Source: Anaerococcus urinomassiliensis (GTDB lineage: Bacteria > Bacillota > Clostridia > Tissierellales > Peptoniphilaceae). From it: a stretch of 50,220 nt of DNA. Both the position numbers and the translations under genes were made by a program. This document shows, one piece after another, positions 25,884 through 33,782 of the stretch (positions are counted from its first letter, which is position 1; every line of letters begins with the position of its first letter). Under the pieces are notes generated by a model. It searched no databases, was not told the DNA's origin, and saw nothing but the letters and a program-made list of their open reading frames with translations. The DNA lies in contig NZ_LT635781.1 in assembly GCF_900128425.1 (NCBI RefSeq), forward strand, positions 1,109-51,328, read 5' to 3'.

Positions 25884-27038
25884 ATGGCAATGAAAGTTTA
25901 CAGTGTACCAAGAGTAATAGTTCATGGTGAAAATTCCCTAGACTACCTAAAAGAGCTCGATGGCAAAAAGGCAACTATAGTTACTGGCGGATCTTCTATG
26001 AAGAGATTTGGATTTTTAGACAAAGCCAAGGAAATCCTTGAAGAGGGTGGAATGGAAGTTCAAATAATCGATGGAGTAGAACCTGATCCTTCTATCAAAA
26101 CTTGCAAAGATGGTGGAGCAAAGATGGTAGAATTTGGTCCTGATTGGATTATTGCCCTAGGTGGAGGTTCTGCAATGGATGCTGCTAAGGTTATGTGGGT
26201 TTATTACGAACATCCAGGCTATGACTTTGCTAAGCTTGCTAATTTTGAAAATCCCCCACTAAGAAACAAGGCGAAGATGGCTTGTATTGCTTCAACATCA
26301 GGTACTGCATCAGAAATAACAGCATTTTCTGTAATCACAGATACAGAAAATAAGATAAAATACCCACTAGTTCACGCAGATTTTGTTCCAGATGTGGCTA
26401 TAGTTGATCCAGAAATCCCATCCAAAATGCCTCCACTTATCACAGCTCAAACAGGTATGGATGTTATGACCCATGCAGTTGAAGCATACGTTTCAACAAG
26501 TGCCGATGATTACACATCACCTCATGCATTAAAAGCTATAGAACTTGTTTTTGAAAACCTAAAGAAGGCCTATGACAATGGAGAAGACTTAGAAGCAAGA
26601 GAAAAAATGCACGATGCTTCAACCCTTGCAGGAATGGCATTTTCCAATGCATCACTTGGTATAGTTCACTCCATGGCTCATAAAATTGGCGGTATCTTCC
26701 ACCTAACCCACGGAGAAGCCAATGCGATTATGCTACCATACATCATTGATTACAATAGAAAATCTACTGATAAATATGATGAATTAGAAAAATTACTGGG
26801 TATTGATGATATTGCAGAAGAAATCAGAAAATTAAATGCATCAGTAGGAATTGCAGCAAATATCAAAGATGGAAAAAACACCGTAATTGAAGAAAAAGAC
26901 TTCGAAGAAGTTTTAGATCAAATGAGCAAAAATGCCTTCGCTGATGCTTGTACCCTAACAAACCCAAGAGAAACATCAGCTGAAGATATCAAGAAAATAT
27001 ACAAGGCAGCTTACTACGGCGAAAAGGTAGACTTCTAG
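25884..27038 (+). CDS. Iron-containing alcohol dehydrogenase
   Basis: The 384-residue protein has an N-terminal NAD(P)-binding half with GGGSAMDAAKVM and a C-terminal metal-binding helical half. The iron ligands lie in GMDVMTHAVEAYVS and in the pattern HSMAHKIGGIFHLTHGEANA. It should reduce an aldehyde or ketone with NAD(P)H at the end of fermentation, but the substrate is not evident. AAAGGAG precedes the ATG at 25884 with good spacing; a second Met two codons later is less likely. It appears to be monocistronic and ends at a terminator shared with the gene on the opposite strand. Confidence 0.93.
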   Translation: MAMKVYSVPRVIVHGENSLDYLKELDGKKATIVTGGSSMKRFGFLDKAKEILEEGGMEVQIIDGVEPDPSIKTCKDGGAKMVEFGPDWIIALGGGSAMDAAKVMWVYYEHPGYDFAKLANFENPPLRNKAKMACIASTSGTASEITAFSVITDTENKIKYPLVHADFVPDVAIVDPEIPSKMPPLITAQTGMDVMTHAVEAYVSTSADDYTSPHALKAIELVFENLKKAYDNGEDLEAREKMHDASTLAGMAFSNASLGIVHSMAHKIGGIFHLTHGEANAIMLPYIIDYNRKSTDKYDELEKLLGIDDIAEEIRKLNASVGIAANIKDGKNTVIEEKDFEEVLDQMSKNAFADACTLTNPRETSAEDIKKIYKAAYYGEKVDF

Positions 27039-27062
27039 TAAATAAATGACTATTTAAAAATT

Positions 27063-27101
27063 GGCTATTACACTAAAACGTAAAATGTAGTAGCCGCTTT
27101 T
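27063..27101 (+). terminator. Bidirectional terminator
   Basis: GGCTATTACA (27063-27072) pairs with TGTAGTAGCC (27086-27095), with one G-T pair, followed by a T run. It separates the alcohol dehydrogenase from the converging GNAT gene. Confidence 0.7.
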
Positions 27102-27112
27102 AATTTTAAAAA

Positions 27113-27700
27113 CTATAGAGATTCAAAAATAAATTTTATATCTTTTTTAGGGTTTAATAGAAGGTTTAACGTGCCTGCTTCTTTGGTATTCATATTTGTA
27201 GTAAAAACTGTTTTTTTATAAGCTTTAAATCCGCATTTTTCCTGGAGCTTTTTGGATGCCAGGTTGGCAGAGAAATATCCCGCTAATAAAAAATCATAGT
27301 TTAAAGTATTAAATAAATAATTAATTATTTTAAATACGGCCTCGCTCATAAGACCTGATTTCCAATATTCTTTACTCAATACAAAACCTAATTCCCTACC
27401 GATATAATTTTTAAATCCTACCGGCTCTTCTTCTGTTCCATATTTTTCTATGCCAATAGATCCTATAATTTTATTATCGTTCTTATGGTAAATAGCAAAT
27501 GTCTTATCTCCCTCTATAAACATATCTAAAATTTTTTTGGATTCTTCCTTATTCTCATGGTGCTTCCAACCAGCCATCTCACCAACGCCGGGAACAGATG
27601 CATACTCATAAAAATCATCCAAGTCATCTTCCTCAAAAGCTCTCAGTATTAATCTGTCCGTTTCTAAAACTTTCCCATCAATCTTAAAATCAGCATTCAT
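27113..27700 (-). CDS. RimJ/RimL-like GNAT N-acetyltransferase
   Basis: The 195-residue protein is a GNAT enzyme of the RimJ/RimL subgroup. It opens with the characteristic LETDRLILRAFEEDDLDDFYEY. The acetyl-CoA-binding region is seen in RELGFVLSKEYWKSGLMSEAVFKIINYLF, and ANLASKKLQEKCGFK is the typical end motif. Such enzymes acetylate ribosomal protein N-termini, amino groups of small molecules or antibiotics; the substrate is unknown. It converges with the alcohol dehydrogenase gene. Confidence 0.85.
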   Translation of the reverse strand: MNADFKIDGKVLETDRLILRAFEEDDLDDFYEYASVPGVGEMAGWKHHENKEESKKILDMFIEGDKTFAIYHKNDNKIIGSIGIEKYGTEEEPVGFKNYIGRELGFVLSKEYWKSGLMSEAVFKIINYLFNTLNYDFLLAGYFSANLASKKLQEKCGFKAYKKTVFTTNMNTKEAGTLNLLLNPKKDIKFIFESL

Positions 27701-28307
27701 TCTTATTTCCTCATACTTTTTAGTGATTATACTATCTAAATAAATATAAGGGAAATATTATCGCATAAATTGTAATAATATAGGATGTATAGATACTAAA
27801 TAGAATATTTTTTATTCGAAGTTAGGCATTAAATTCCATCATGATAATAGTAAATTTAATGAACTATTGATCTAGATTAATATAGGTTCTAGAAAAGCAT
27901 TGTTAAGTCTACAAATAATATGTATATTTATTCGTATTCTTAGTTTTATTTTATCTTATGGAATTTGCCATTAATTTATAATTATTCATATGCTTATATC
28001 TTATAAATATAGAAGTCTACTGATTTACTTATCTTAAATTATAGGCAAATTACAACCTCATATTAGCTTTTATATTGGATTTAATGTTACGTTTTTTGGG
28101 AATAATCATAATATATATACAAATATTTTAGCATAATAGCAGCTTTTTTTTCAATTTCGAGTAAACTTACAATAGCAGGTCTAAAATTTAACGAAATTGA
28201 AGACCTTATATTTTTCCCATTATACTATGTATAAGCTTATTAATTATTAAATTCTTTGCAAATTGGGAATAAATATATTAAGCGAAATTTGAAAGGCGGT
28301 AATTTAA
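27701..28307. other. AT-rich intergenic region without a gene
   Basis: This stretch of about 600 bases separates divergent genes. It contains no credible reading frame, no strong hairpin and no repeat shared with the rest of the window that I could find. It should hold the promoters of the GNAT gene (minus) and the YjiH-like gene (plus), but I could not pick one out from the many AT-rich hexamers. Confidence 0.6.
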
Positions 28308-29687
28308 GTGGATAACCCGAATGGTAAAGGGATCAAAAAGGAAAAGTTGACACTAAAGAGGATTTTGAAGTTTATAATTCCTTCTATTATAGGAGTGCTA
28401 CTTCTAATGACTCCTTTTGAAAAAGATGGATCATCAACTGTTATGGCTTCAGTGCTTTCTAAGGCTGTTAATAGTGGTATCGATTCTATTATTCCTATAT
28501 ATATTTTAGTTTTGATATGCATATTCATTTCTTGCATACTTGCTCTTATATATAAGATTTCTAAACCAATTTTTATAGAAAATAATGAAGTTTTAAAAAA
28601 TGCAGCAGATATTTCTAATTTTTGGCTTTTAGTAAGATTTATAGGTCTTATCCTAGGTCTTATGACAGCCTTTAAAGTGGGCCCAGATATAGTGTATGGT
28701 CCTGATACTGGTGGACTTATCTTGTATGAATTGATAGGTGGTCTATTTACAATATTTTTAGTCGCTGGATTTGTCTTACCTTTTTTGACAGAGTTCGGTC
28801 TGTTGGAATACATAGGGGTGTTTTTGACCTCTGTGATGAGACCTGTATTTAATCTACCAGGTAGATCTGCCATAGACTGTTTGGCAAGCTGGATTGGGGA
28901 TGGTACTATTGGAGTTACCTTAACTAATAAGCAGTATGAAGAGGGATATTATACAGCCAGAGAAGCAGCTATTATATCTACGACTTTTTCTGCGGTATCA
29001 ATCACATTTTGCTTGGTTGTTTTGGAAAATGTTGGTCTAACAGATTATTTTGGCAAATTTTATTTGACAGTTGCTGTAGCAGGAATAGTAGCAGCTTTGA
29101 TATTGCCAAGGATATATCCTCTAGCTGGCAAAGAAGATAAGTACAAAACCAAAGAAGTCAAAGCTCAAGCAGAAAATATACCTCACGGTTTTAGCAAAAA
29201 TGAATGGGCCTTACAACTTGCAGTACAAAAGGCTGAAAAAAATAACAGCGTAAAAAACTATTTTGTAAGTGCAATTAAAACAGTCCTAGGCCTATGGCTA
29301 GGAGTTGTGCCAATTATAATGGCAGTAGGTACTATTGCTCTCATAGTTTCAGAGGCAACACCGTTTTTCCAAATTTTGGGTAAGCCATTCTTGCCATTAC
29401 TTAAACTTCTACAAATCCCAGAAGCTGAAGTAGCAAGTACGACTATGGTAGTTGGATTTGCAGATATGGTTGTACCATCCATACTTGCAGCAGAAATAGC
29501 AAACCCTATGACAAGATTTATAGTAGCAGCAGTTTCAGTAACCCAATTAATATATATGTCCGAAACTGGTGCTGTGATACTAGGTTCTAACTTGCCTGTT
29601 TCACTTCTAGATTTATTTATATTATTTTTGGAAAGGACAATCATAACCTTGCCAATAATAGTAGTCTTTGCCCATATTTTCTTCTAG
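28308..29687 (+). CDS. YjiH-family membrane protein (nucleoside recognition domain)
   Basis: The 459-residue protein has about ten membrane helices and matches the YjiH family, whose members contain two nucleoside-recognition (Gate) domains. Characteristic segments are FIIPSIIGVLLLMTPF at the N-terminus, CLASWIGDGTIGVTLTNKQYEEG in the first Gate domain and VVGFADMVVPSILAAE in the second. The transported compound is not known. Translation probably starts at GTG 28308, preceded by AAAGGCGG. MITE copy C lies 19 bp after its stop and appears inserted into its terminator region. Confidence 0.85.
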   Translation: MDNPNGKGIKKEKLTLKRILKFIIPSIIGVLLLMTPFEKDGSSTVMASVLSKAVNSGIDSIIPIYILVLICIFISCILALIYKISKPIFIENNEVLKNAADISNFWLLVRFIGLILGLMTAFKVGPDIVYGPDTGGLILYELIGGLFTIFLVAGFVLPFLTEFGLLEYIGVFLTSVMRPVFNLPGRSAIDCLASWIGDGTIGVTLTNKQYEEGYYTAREAAIISTTFSAVSITFCLVVLENVGLTDYFGKFYLTVAVAGIVAALILPRIYPLAGKEDKYKTKEVKAQAENIPHGFSKNEWALQLAVQKAEKNNSVKNYFVSAIKTVLGLWLGVVPIIMAVGTIALIVSEATPFFQILGKPFLPLLKLLQIPEAEVASTTMVVGFADMVVPSILAAEIANPMTRFIVAAVSVTQLIYMSETGAVILGSNLPVSLLDLFILFLERTIITLPIIVVFAHIFF

Positions 29688-29706
29688 CAAAGGGCATTTA
29701 AGGAAA

Positions 29707-29880
29707 GGGGCTGTTGCAAATTGATAGATATCTAACGTTCCATCATTGGAGTGCACTCCCAGAAAGTTTGAGGTTTAGCCCGCCGGCTCAGGGAGGTAAT
29801 TAGCCAGTCGGCTGACAGAGACCTTTCTGGGAGGGTGCTCGAATGATATAGGAACGATTTATCTATTTTGCAACAGCCCC
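29707..29880 (+). repeat. MITE copy C (174 bp)
   Basis: It has perfect IS1182-type termini (GGGGCTGTTGCAAA/TTTGCAACAGCCCC) and is nearly identical to copy B outside the centre. The centre contains two hairpin units in tandem (TAGCCCGCCGGCT at 29776-29788 and TAGCCAGTCGGCT at 29801-29813), whereas copy B has one. The flanks AAGGAAA and TTTCCTT are a perfect 7-bp inverted repeat, so the element sits in the middle of a palindrome, probably a former terminator stem. It has no coding capacity. Confidence 0.92.
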
Positions 29881-29942
29881 TTTCCTTTTTTAATGATAAT
29901 TTTAAAATTAAGTTGTAAAATATTATCATCATAGGAGGATTT

Positions 29943-31292
29943 ATGGATCAAAATGTTGATTTAACCAAGGGTGATATCACATCATCACTTTTCAAACTGT
30001 CAATTCCTTTGGCTTTGACGGCTTTTATACAGATTACATATAACTTTGTGGATATATTTTTCCTTGGCAGGCTTGGAAAAGATGCAATAGCAGGAGTTGG
30101 AATAGCTGGATTTTTATTTTGGATTGCCAATGCTATTACCCTTATTCCTAAGATTGGGACAGGGGTTTATGTATCCCAATCCTTTGGTAGAGGAGATAAG
30201 AAAGAAACAATCAGGGTTTTAAATAATGGCTATATTTTAACTATAATTGTAGCCCTGGTTTATTCTATATTTATGCTATTATTTTCAAGTGCATATGTAA
30301 ATTTCTATGGATTAACTGATATGGCTAGTTCTTATGCTAGAGATTATTTGCATATTATAAGCTTTGGCATGGTTTTTTTCTTTATAAATCCGGTGTTTTC
30401 CCAAAGCTTCCAATCTCTGGGCAACAGCCTTACTCCCTTTAAGATAAATACAGTAGGACTTGTGGCAAATATAATAATGGATCCAATATTTATCTTTGGC
30501 CTTGGGCCTATACCACGCCTTGAAGCAAAAGGAGCTGCAATAGCAACTCTACTTGCTCAGGTATTTGTCAGCCTAATTTTCATAGGAGTGATTTTTAGAA
30601 AAAATGAACTTCTAAAAAGCGCCTTAACTAGGATAGATTATCAGAGGAGTTGGATCAAAAGTATCTTTAAGATGGGTTTGCCCTCTGCTTTGATGAGCAC
30701 ATATATGGCCTTTATAAGTATAATTTTGAATAAGTTTATGGCAAGATTTGGTGAAGCTGCTGTTGCAGCCTACACAGTTGGTAGCCAGCTAGAGGCAATC
30801 ACTTGGAACACAACAGAGGGTCTCCAGGTCGGCATTGCAGCCATAGTTGGGCAAAACTATGGGGCTGGGCTTTTTGATAGGGTAAGAGAATCTATCAAAA
30901 AGTCATTTCAAATAGTATTTATAATTGGACTAATATCAAATCTTGTTCTATTTTTATTTAGATACCCACTCTTTAAACTCTTTGTTCCATCAGATAAGGA
31001 AACTATAGAGCTTGGGGCTACATATCTTGCGATTTTATCCATGTCGCAAATATTTCTATCGACAGAAATAGGACTTACAGGAGCCTTCAATGGTCTAGGA
31101 GATACAAAAACACCAGCAAGAATAGCTATGTTTTTTGATACAATGAGGATACCGTGCTCCTTACTATTTATGCCAATTTTTGGAGTAGCAGGAGTCTGGC
31201 TTGCAATGACAGTTACTTCAGTTTTTAAGGGATTGTTTGTAGGGGTATTAATAAGAAGAAAAGCAAAATATAAACTTGAAAAACCTAGCTAA
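29943..31292 (+). CDS. MATE family efflux transporter
   Basis: The 449-residue protein has 12 predicted membrane helices in two homologous halves, each with MATE signatures (SIPLALTAFIQITYNFVDIFFLGRLG at the start and MGLPSALMSTYMAF in the second half). MATE proteins export cationic drugs or metabolites in exchange for Na+ or H+; the substrate is unknown. AGGAGG precedes the ATG. It appears monocistronic, with its terminator stem including the stop codon. Confidence 0.92.
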   Translation: MDQNVDLTKGDITSSLFKLSIPLALTAFIQITYNFVDIFFLGRLGKDAIAGVGIAGFLFWIANAITLIPKIGTGVYVSQSFGRGDKKETIRVLNNGYILTIIVALVYSIFMLLFSSAYVNFYGLTDMASSYARDYLHIISFGMVFFFINPVFSQSFQSLGNSLTPFKINTVGLVANIIMDPIFIFGLGPIPRLEAKGAAIATLLAQVFVSLIFIGVIFRKNELLKSALTRIDYQRSWIKSIFKMGLPSALMSTYMAFISIILNKFMARFGEAAVAAYTVGSQLEAITWNTTEGLQVGIAAIVGQNYGAGLFDRVRESIKKSFQIVFIIGLISNLVLFLFRYPLFKLFVPSDKETIELGATYLAILSMSQIFLSTEIGLTGAFNGLGDTKTPARIAMFFDTMRIPCSLLFMPIFGVAGVWLAMTVTSVFKGLFVGVLIRRKAKYKLEKPS

Positions 31293-31308
31293 ATGCTAGG
31301 CTTTTTTT
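31284..31308 (+). terminator. Terminator of the MATE gene
   Basis: CCTAGC (31284-31289) and GCTAGG (31295-31300) pair around the stop codon and are followed by a C and seven T. Confidence 0.85.
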
Positions 31309-31356
31309 ATGAAAAATTTACTTTAATTTTACAAAAACCTTTTACTTATAAATCTT

Positions 31357-31375
31357 TTGTAAAATGATTTTACAA
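31357..31375. promoter_or_regulatory. Perfect 19-bp palindrome, candidate operator
   Basis: TTGTAAAATGATTTTACAA is a perfect 9-1-9 inverted repeat in the leader of the ABC-transporter operon. The length and symmetry are those of a dimeric repressor site. The binding protein is unknown. Confidence 0.55.
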
Positions 31376-31383
31376 ATAATGCC

Positions 31384-31397
31384 GGGTAAATTTATCC
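31384..31397. promoter_or_regulatory. Palindrome GGGTAAATTTATCC, candidate operator
   Basis: The sequence is an inverted repeat with one mismatch per half and extends to CGGGTAAATTTATCCG. It lies 8 bp from the preceding palindrome and upstream of the ABC-transporter operon. Confidence 0.35.
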
Positions 31398-31465
31398 GAC
31401 CTTGATATTTCATATTTTTAATATTTATATGTATTTACAATAACTTTATTTTTTACTAACAATAA

Positions 31466-31491
31466 TCGTATATATTAGCATATAGATACGA
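31466..31491. promoter_or_regulatory. 26-bp inverted repeat, candidate operator
   Basis: TCGTATATAT (31466-31475) and ATAGATACGA (31482-31491) are inverted repeats matching at 9 of 10 positions with a 6-bp spacer. It is about 95 bp before the ATPase start. The three palindromes in this region suggest control of the operon by one or more repressors. Confidence 0.45.
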
Positions 31492-31586
31492 GTTTTAACG
31501 AAGTTTTTCATTACTTACATTAAATTATTTATATAAATTCGTAATTCTAATTTTTTAAAATCTTAATCTTTTAAGAAGGAGAATAG

Positions 31587-32822
31587 ATGAGCAATATTAA
31601 ACTTGAACACATCTACAAGGATTATATTGAAGGGCATCATGTTGTTCGCGATTTTAATTTGGATATTAAAGATGGTGAATTTATCGTGCTTGTCGGTCCT
31701 AGTGGTTGTGGAAAGTCGACTACTCTAAGGATGATTGCGGGACTGGAAGATATTACTTCAGGTAAGCTTTATTTTGAAGATAAATTGATGAATGACGTGC
31801 ATCCTAAAGATCGTGATATAGCCATGGTTTTTCAAAACTATGCCCTATATCCTCATATGAGCGTTGCTGAAAATATGGGATTTGGTCTAAAAATGCAAAA
31901 TAAAAGTCAGGATGAAATTAACACTACAGTAAAAAGAACTGCTGATATTATAGGTCTTAGTGATTATCTTGATAGGTTACCAAAGGAGCTTTCTGGTGGA
32001 CAACGCCAAAGAGTGGCCCTTGGTCGTGCCATTTCTAGAAATCCAAAAGTTTTCTTGATGGATGAACCACTTTCAAACCTAGATGCTAAGCTTAGGGTAC
32101 AGACTAGATCAGAAATTTCAAACATTTCAAAAGAATTCGGAAACACTACTATCTATGTGACCCATGACCAGGTTGAAGCTATGACAATGGCTGATAGGAT
32201 TGTTTTGATGCGTGATGGAGTTATCCAACAAGTTTCTACACCTAAAGATATTTATTTGTATCCAAATAATATTTTTGTTGCAGGATTTATGGGTTCTCCA
32301 GCAATGAACTTTATTCCAGCAACTCTTACTAAAGACGGACTTGAAACTGGAGAAGGGACATTGAATCTAAACGAAAGTATCCTCAACCAACTAAGCTTTA
32401 AAGGCTATATGGATAGGGAAATAATTTTTGGAATCCGACCAGAAAATATCGTATTAGCCGGTGACCTAAGTGAAGCAAACGATCGATATGTTCCATTTGC
32501 TACAAATGTTCGCTTGGCTGAAATGCTTGGCTCTGAGACATTAATCCACTTTATGCTTGATAATCAAAATATAATTGCAAAAGTAAATACTTTAGAAGAA
32601 TTTACCAGAAATCAAGATTTAACCCTCGCTTTTGACCTAGAATTTGCTAATTTCTTTGACAAAGACTCTACAGATAGAATAGTTCTTGATAATGAGAAAA
32701 ATTATCAAAATATAACTATGGAAGGAGGAAGTGCTAGTGGAAAATCAGACAAGCAATATGACCAATCAAATCAGTCAGACAGAACACATAGCCAAACACA
32801 CAGTTTCCAAGCCTCCAAATAA
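31587..32822 (+). CDS. UgpC/MsmK-type ABC transporter ATP-binding protein
   Basis: This ATPase powers carbohydrate-type importers. Walker A is GPSGCGKST, the signature LSGGQRQRVALGRA, Walker B VFLMDEPLSNLDAKL and the switch His in THDQVEAMTMADRI. A C-terminal regulatory TOBE domain (about residues 240-370) follows. The frame continues about 40 residues beyond the usual family end as a Ser/Gln/Asp-rich tail and overlaps the permease gene by 86 bp. Adding one A to the run near 32700 would end the protein at a TAG overlapping the permease GTG (TAGTG), so the tail may reflect a frameshift. AAGGAG precedes the ATG. First gene of a seven-gene operon. Confidence 0.92.
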   Translation: MSNIKLEHIYKDYIEGHHVVRDFNLDIKDGEFIVLVGPSGCGKSTTLRMIAGLEDITSGKLYFEDKLMNDVHPKDRDIAMVFQNYALYPHMSVAENMGFGLKMQNKSQDEINTTVKRTADIIGLSDYLDRLPKELSGGQRQRVALGRAISRNPKVFLMDEPLSNLDAKLRVQTRSEISNISKEFGNTTIYVTHDQVEAMTMADRIVLMRDGVIQQVSTPKDIYLYPNNIFVAGFMGSPAMNFIPATLTKDGLETGEGTLNLNESILNQLSFKGYMDREIIFGIRPENIVLAGDLSEANDRYVPFATNVRLAEMLGSETLIHFMLDNQNIIAKVNTLEEFTRNQDLTLAFDLEFANFFDKDSTDRIVLDNEKNYQNITMEGGSASGKSDKQYDQSNQSDRTHSQTHSFQASK

Positions 32823-33771
32823 TGATGATAACGACAATGACCCATACTTTAAGCCGGTGAAAAAAACTTTGTGGCAAAGAATGGCAAGATATAAAACTTT
32901 TTATCTAATGCTATTGCCTGCCTTGCTTTTTTTCATAATATTTTCTTATTGGCCAATGACAGGAAATATCCTAGCCTTTAGAAAATTTTCATTTAACTCT
33001 GGCATGTATGGAAAAGGATGGGTTGGACTCCAGTATTTTAGGGAGTTTTTTGCTGATAGACAAACACCGATTTATATCAGAAACACCCTTATTATTTCAG
33101 CTATTAAATTATTTATTTATCTGCCTTTTCCAATAATATTGGCACTGATATTTAATGAAATAGTTAATACTAAACATAGGTCATTATTCCAATCTGTTAG
33201 CTACCTGCCATATTTTATTTCTTGGGTAGTTGTCGTGGGTATGTTAAACAAATTATTTGCTCCAAACACCGGTCTTATCAACAGCCTTTTAAGAAATATT
33301 GGAGCAAGTGATGGTTCCAGATTTTTTATGATGGAAAATGGATTTTTCTATCCAGCAGTATTTGGATCTTATTTGTGGAAAAATGTTGGTTGGGATTCAA
33401 TCATCTATTACGCGGCAATTATGGGGATTTCACCATCCCTTTATGAAGCTGCAGCTATAGATGGAGCAAATAGATTAAAGCAAACCCGTCATGTAACCCT
33501 GCCTGGAATTTCAAAAACAATTATGATATTATTTATCATTTCCTTAGGTGGGATATTATCAGCTGGATTTGACCAAGTGTACTTGATGCAAAATCCAGGA
33601 AACTACCAAGTATCAGAAATAATTGATACCTATGTAGTAAAAACAGGGCTTGAAAAAGCTCGTTACGGTCCAGCAACAGCAGTTGGACTTGTTCAAGGAC
33701 TCGTAGGACTTGGACTAACAGTTGCAGTTAACAAAGCAGCCGATAAATACGGCGAAAATTCTTTATGGTAA
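32737..33771 (+). CDS. ABC transporter permease, LplB/ProW-like sugar type
   Basis: The protein of about 345 residues has six membrane helices and the EAA loop (EAAAIDGANRLKQTRHVTLPGI), which contacts the ATPase. It belongs to the LplB group of the binding-protein-dependent permeases that work with large SBPs. GTG 32737 is preferred as start because GGAGG lies eight bases upstream; GTG 32731 is too close. A polar stretch of about 45 residues precedes the first helix. It pairs with the second permease at 35625-36530. Confidence 0.9.
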   Translation: MENQTSNMTNQISQTEHIAKHTVSKPPNNDDNDNDPYFKPVKKTLWQRMARYKTFYLMLLPALLFFIIFSYWPMTGNILAFRKFSFNSGMYGKGWVGLQYFREFFADRQTPIYIRNTLIISAIKLFIYLPFPIILALIFNEIVNTKHRSLFQSVSYLPYFISWVVVVGMLNKLFAPNTGLINSLLRNIGASDGSRFFMMENGFFYPAVFGSYLWKNVGWDSIIYYAAIMGISPSLYEAAAIDGANRLKQTRHVTLPGISKTIMILFIISLGGILSAGFDQVYLMQNPGNYQVSEIIDTYVVKTGLEKARYGPATAVGLVQGLVGLGLTVAVNKAADKYGENSLW

Positions 33772-33782
33772 GAGGAGAAAAT

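Noticed and set aside
29732..29932. 66-codon minus-strand frame across MITE C
   Set aside because: It is made of the MITE inverted repeats; the same peptide would appear in every copy.
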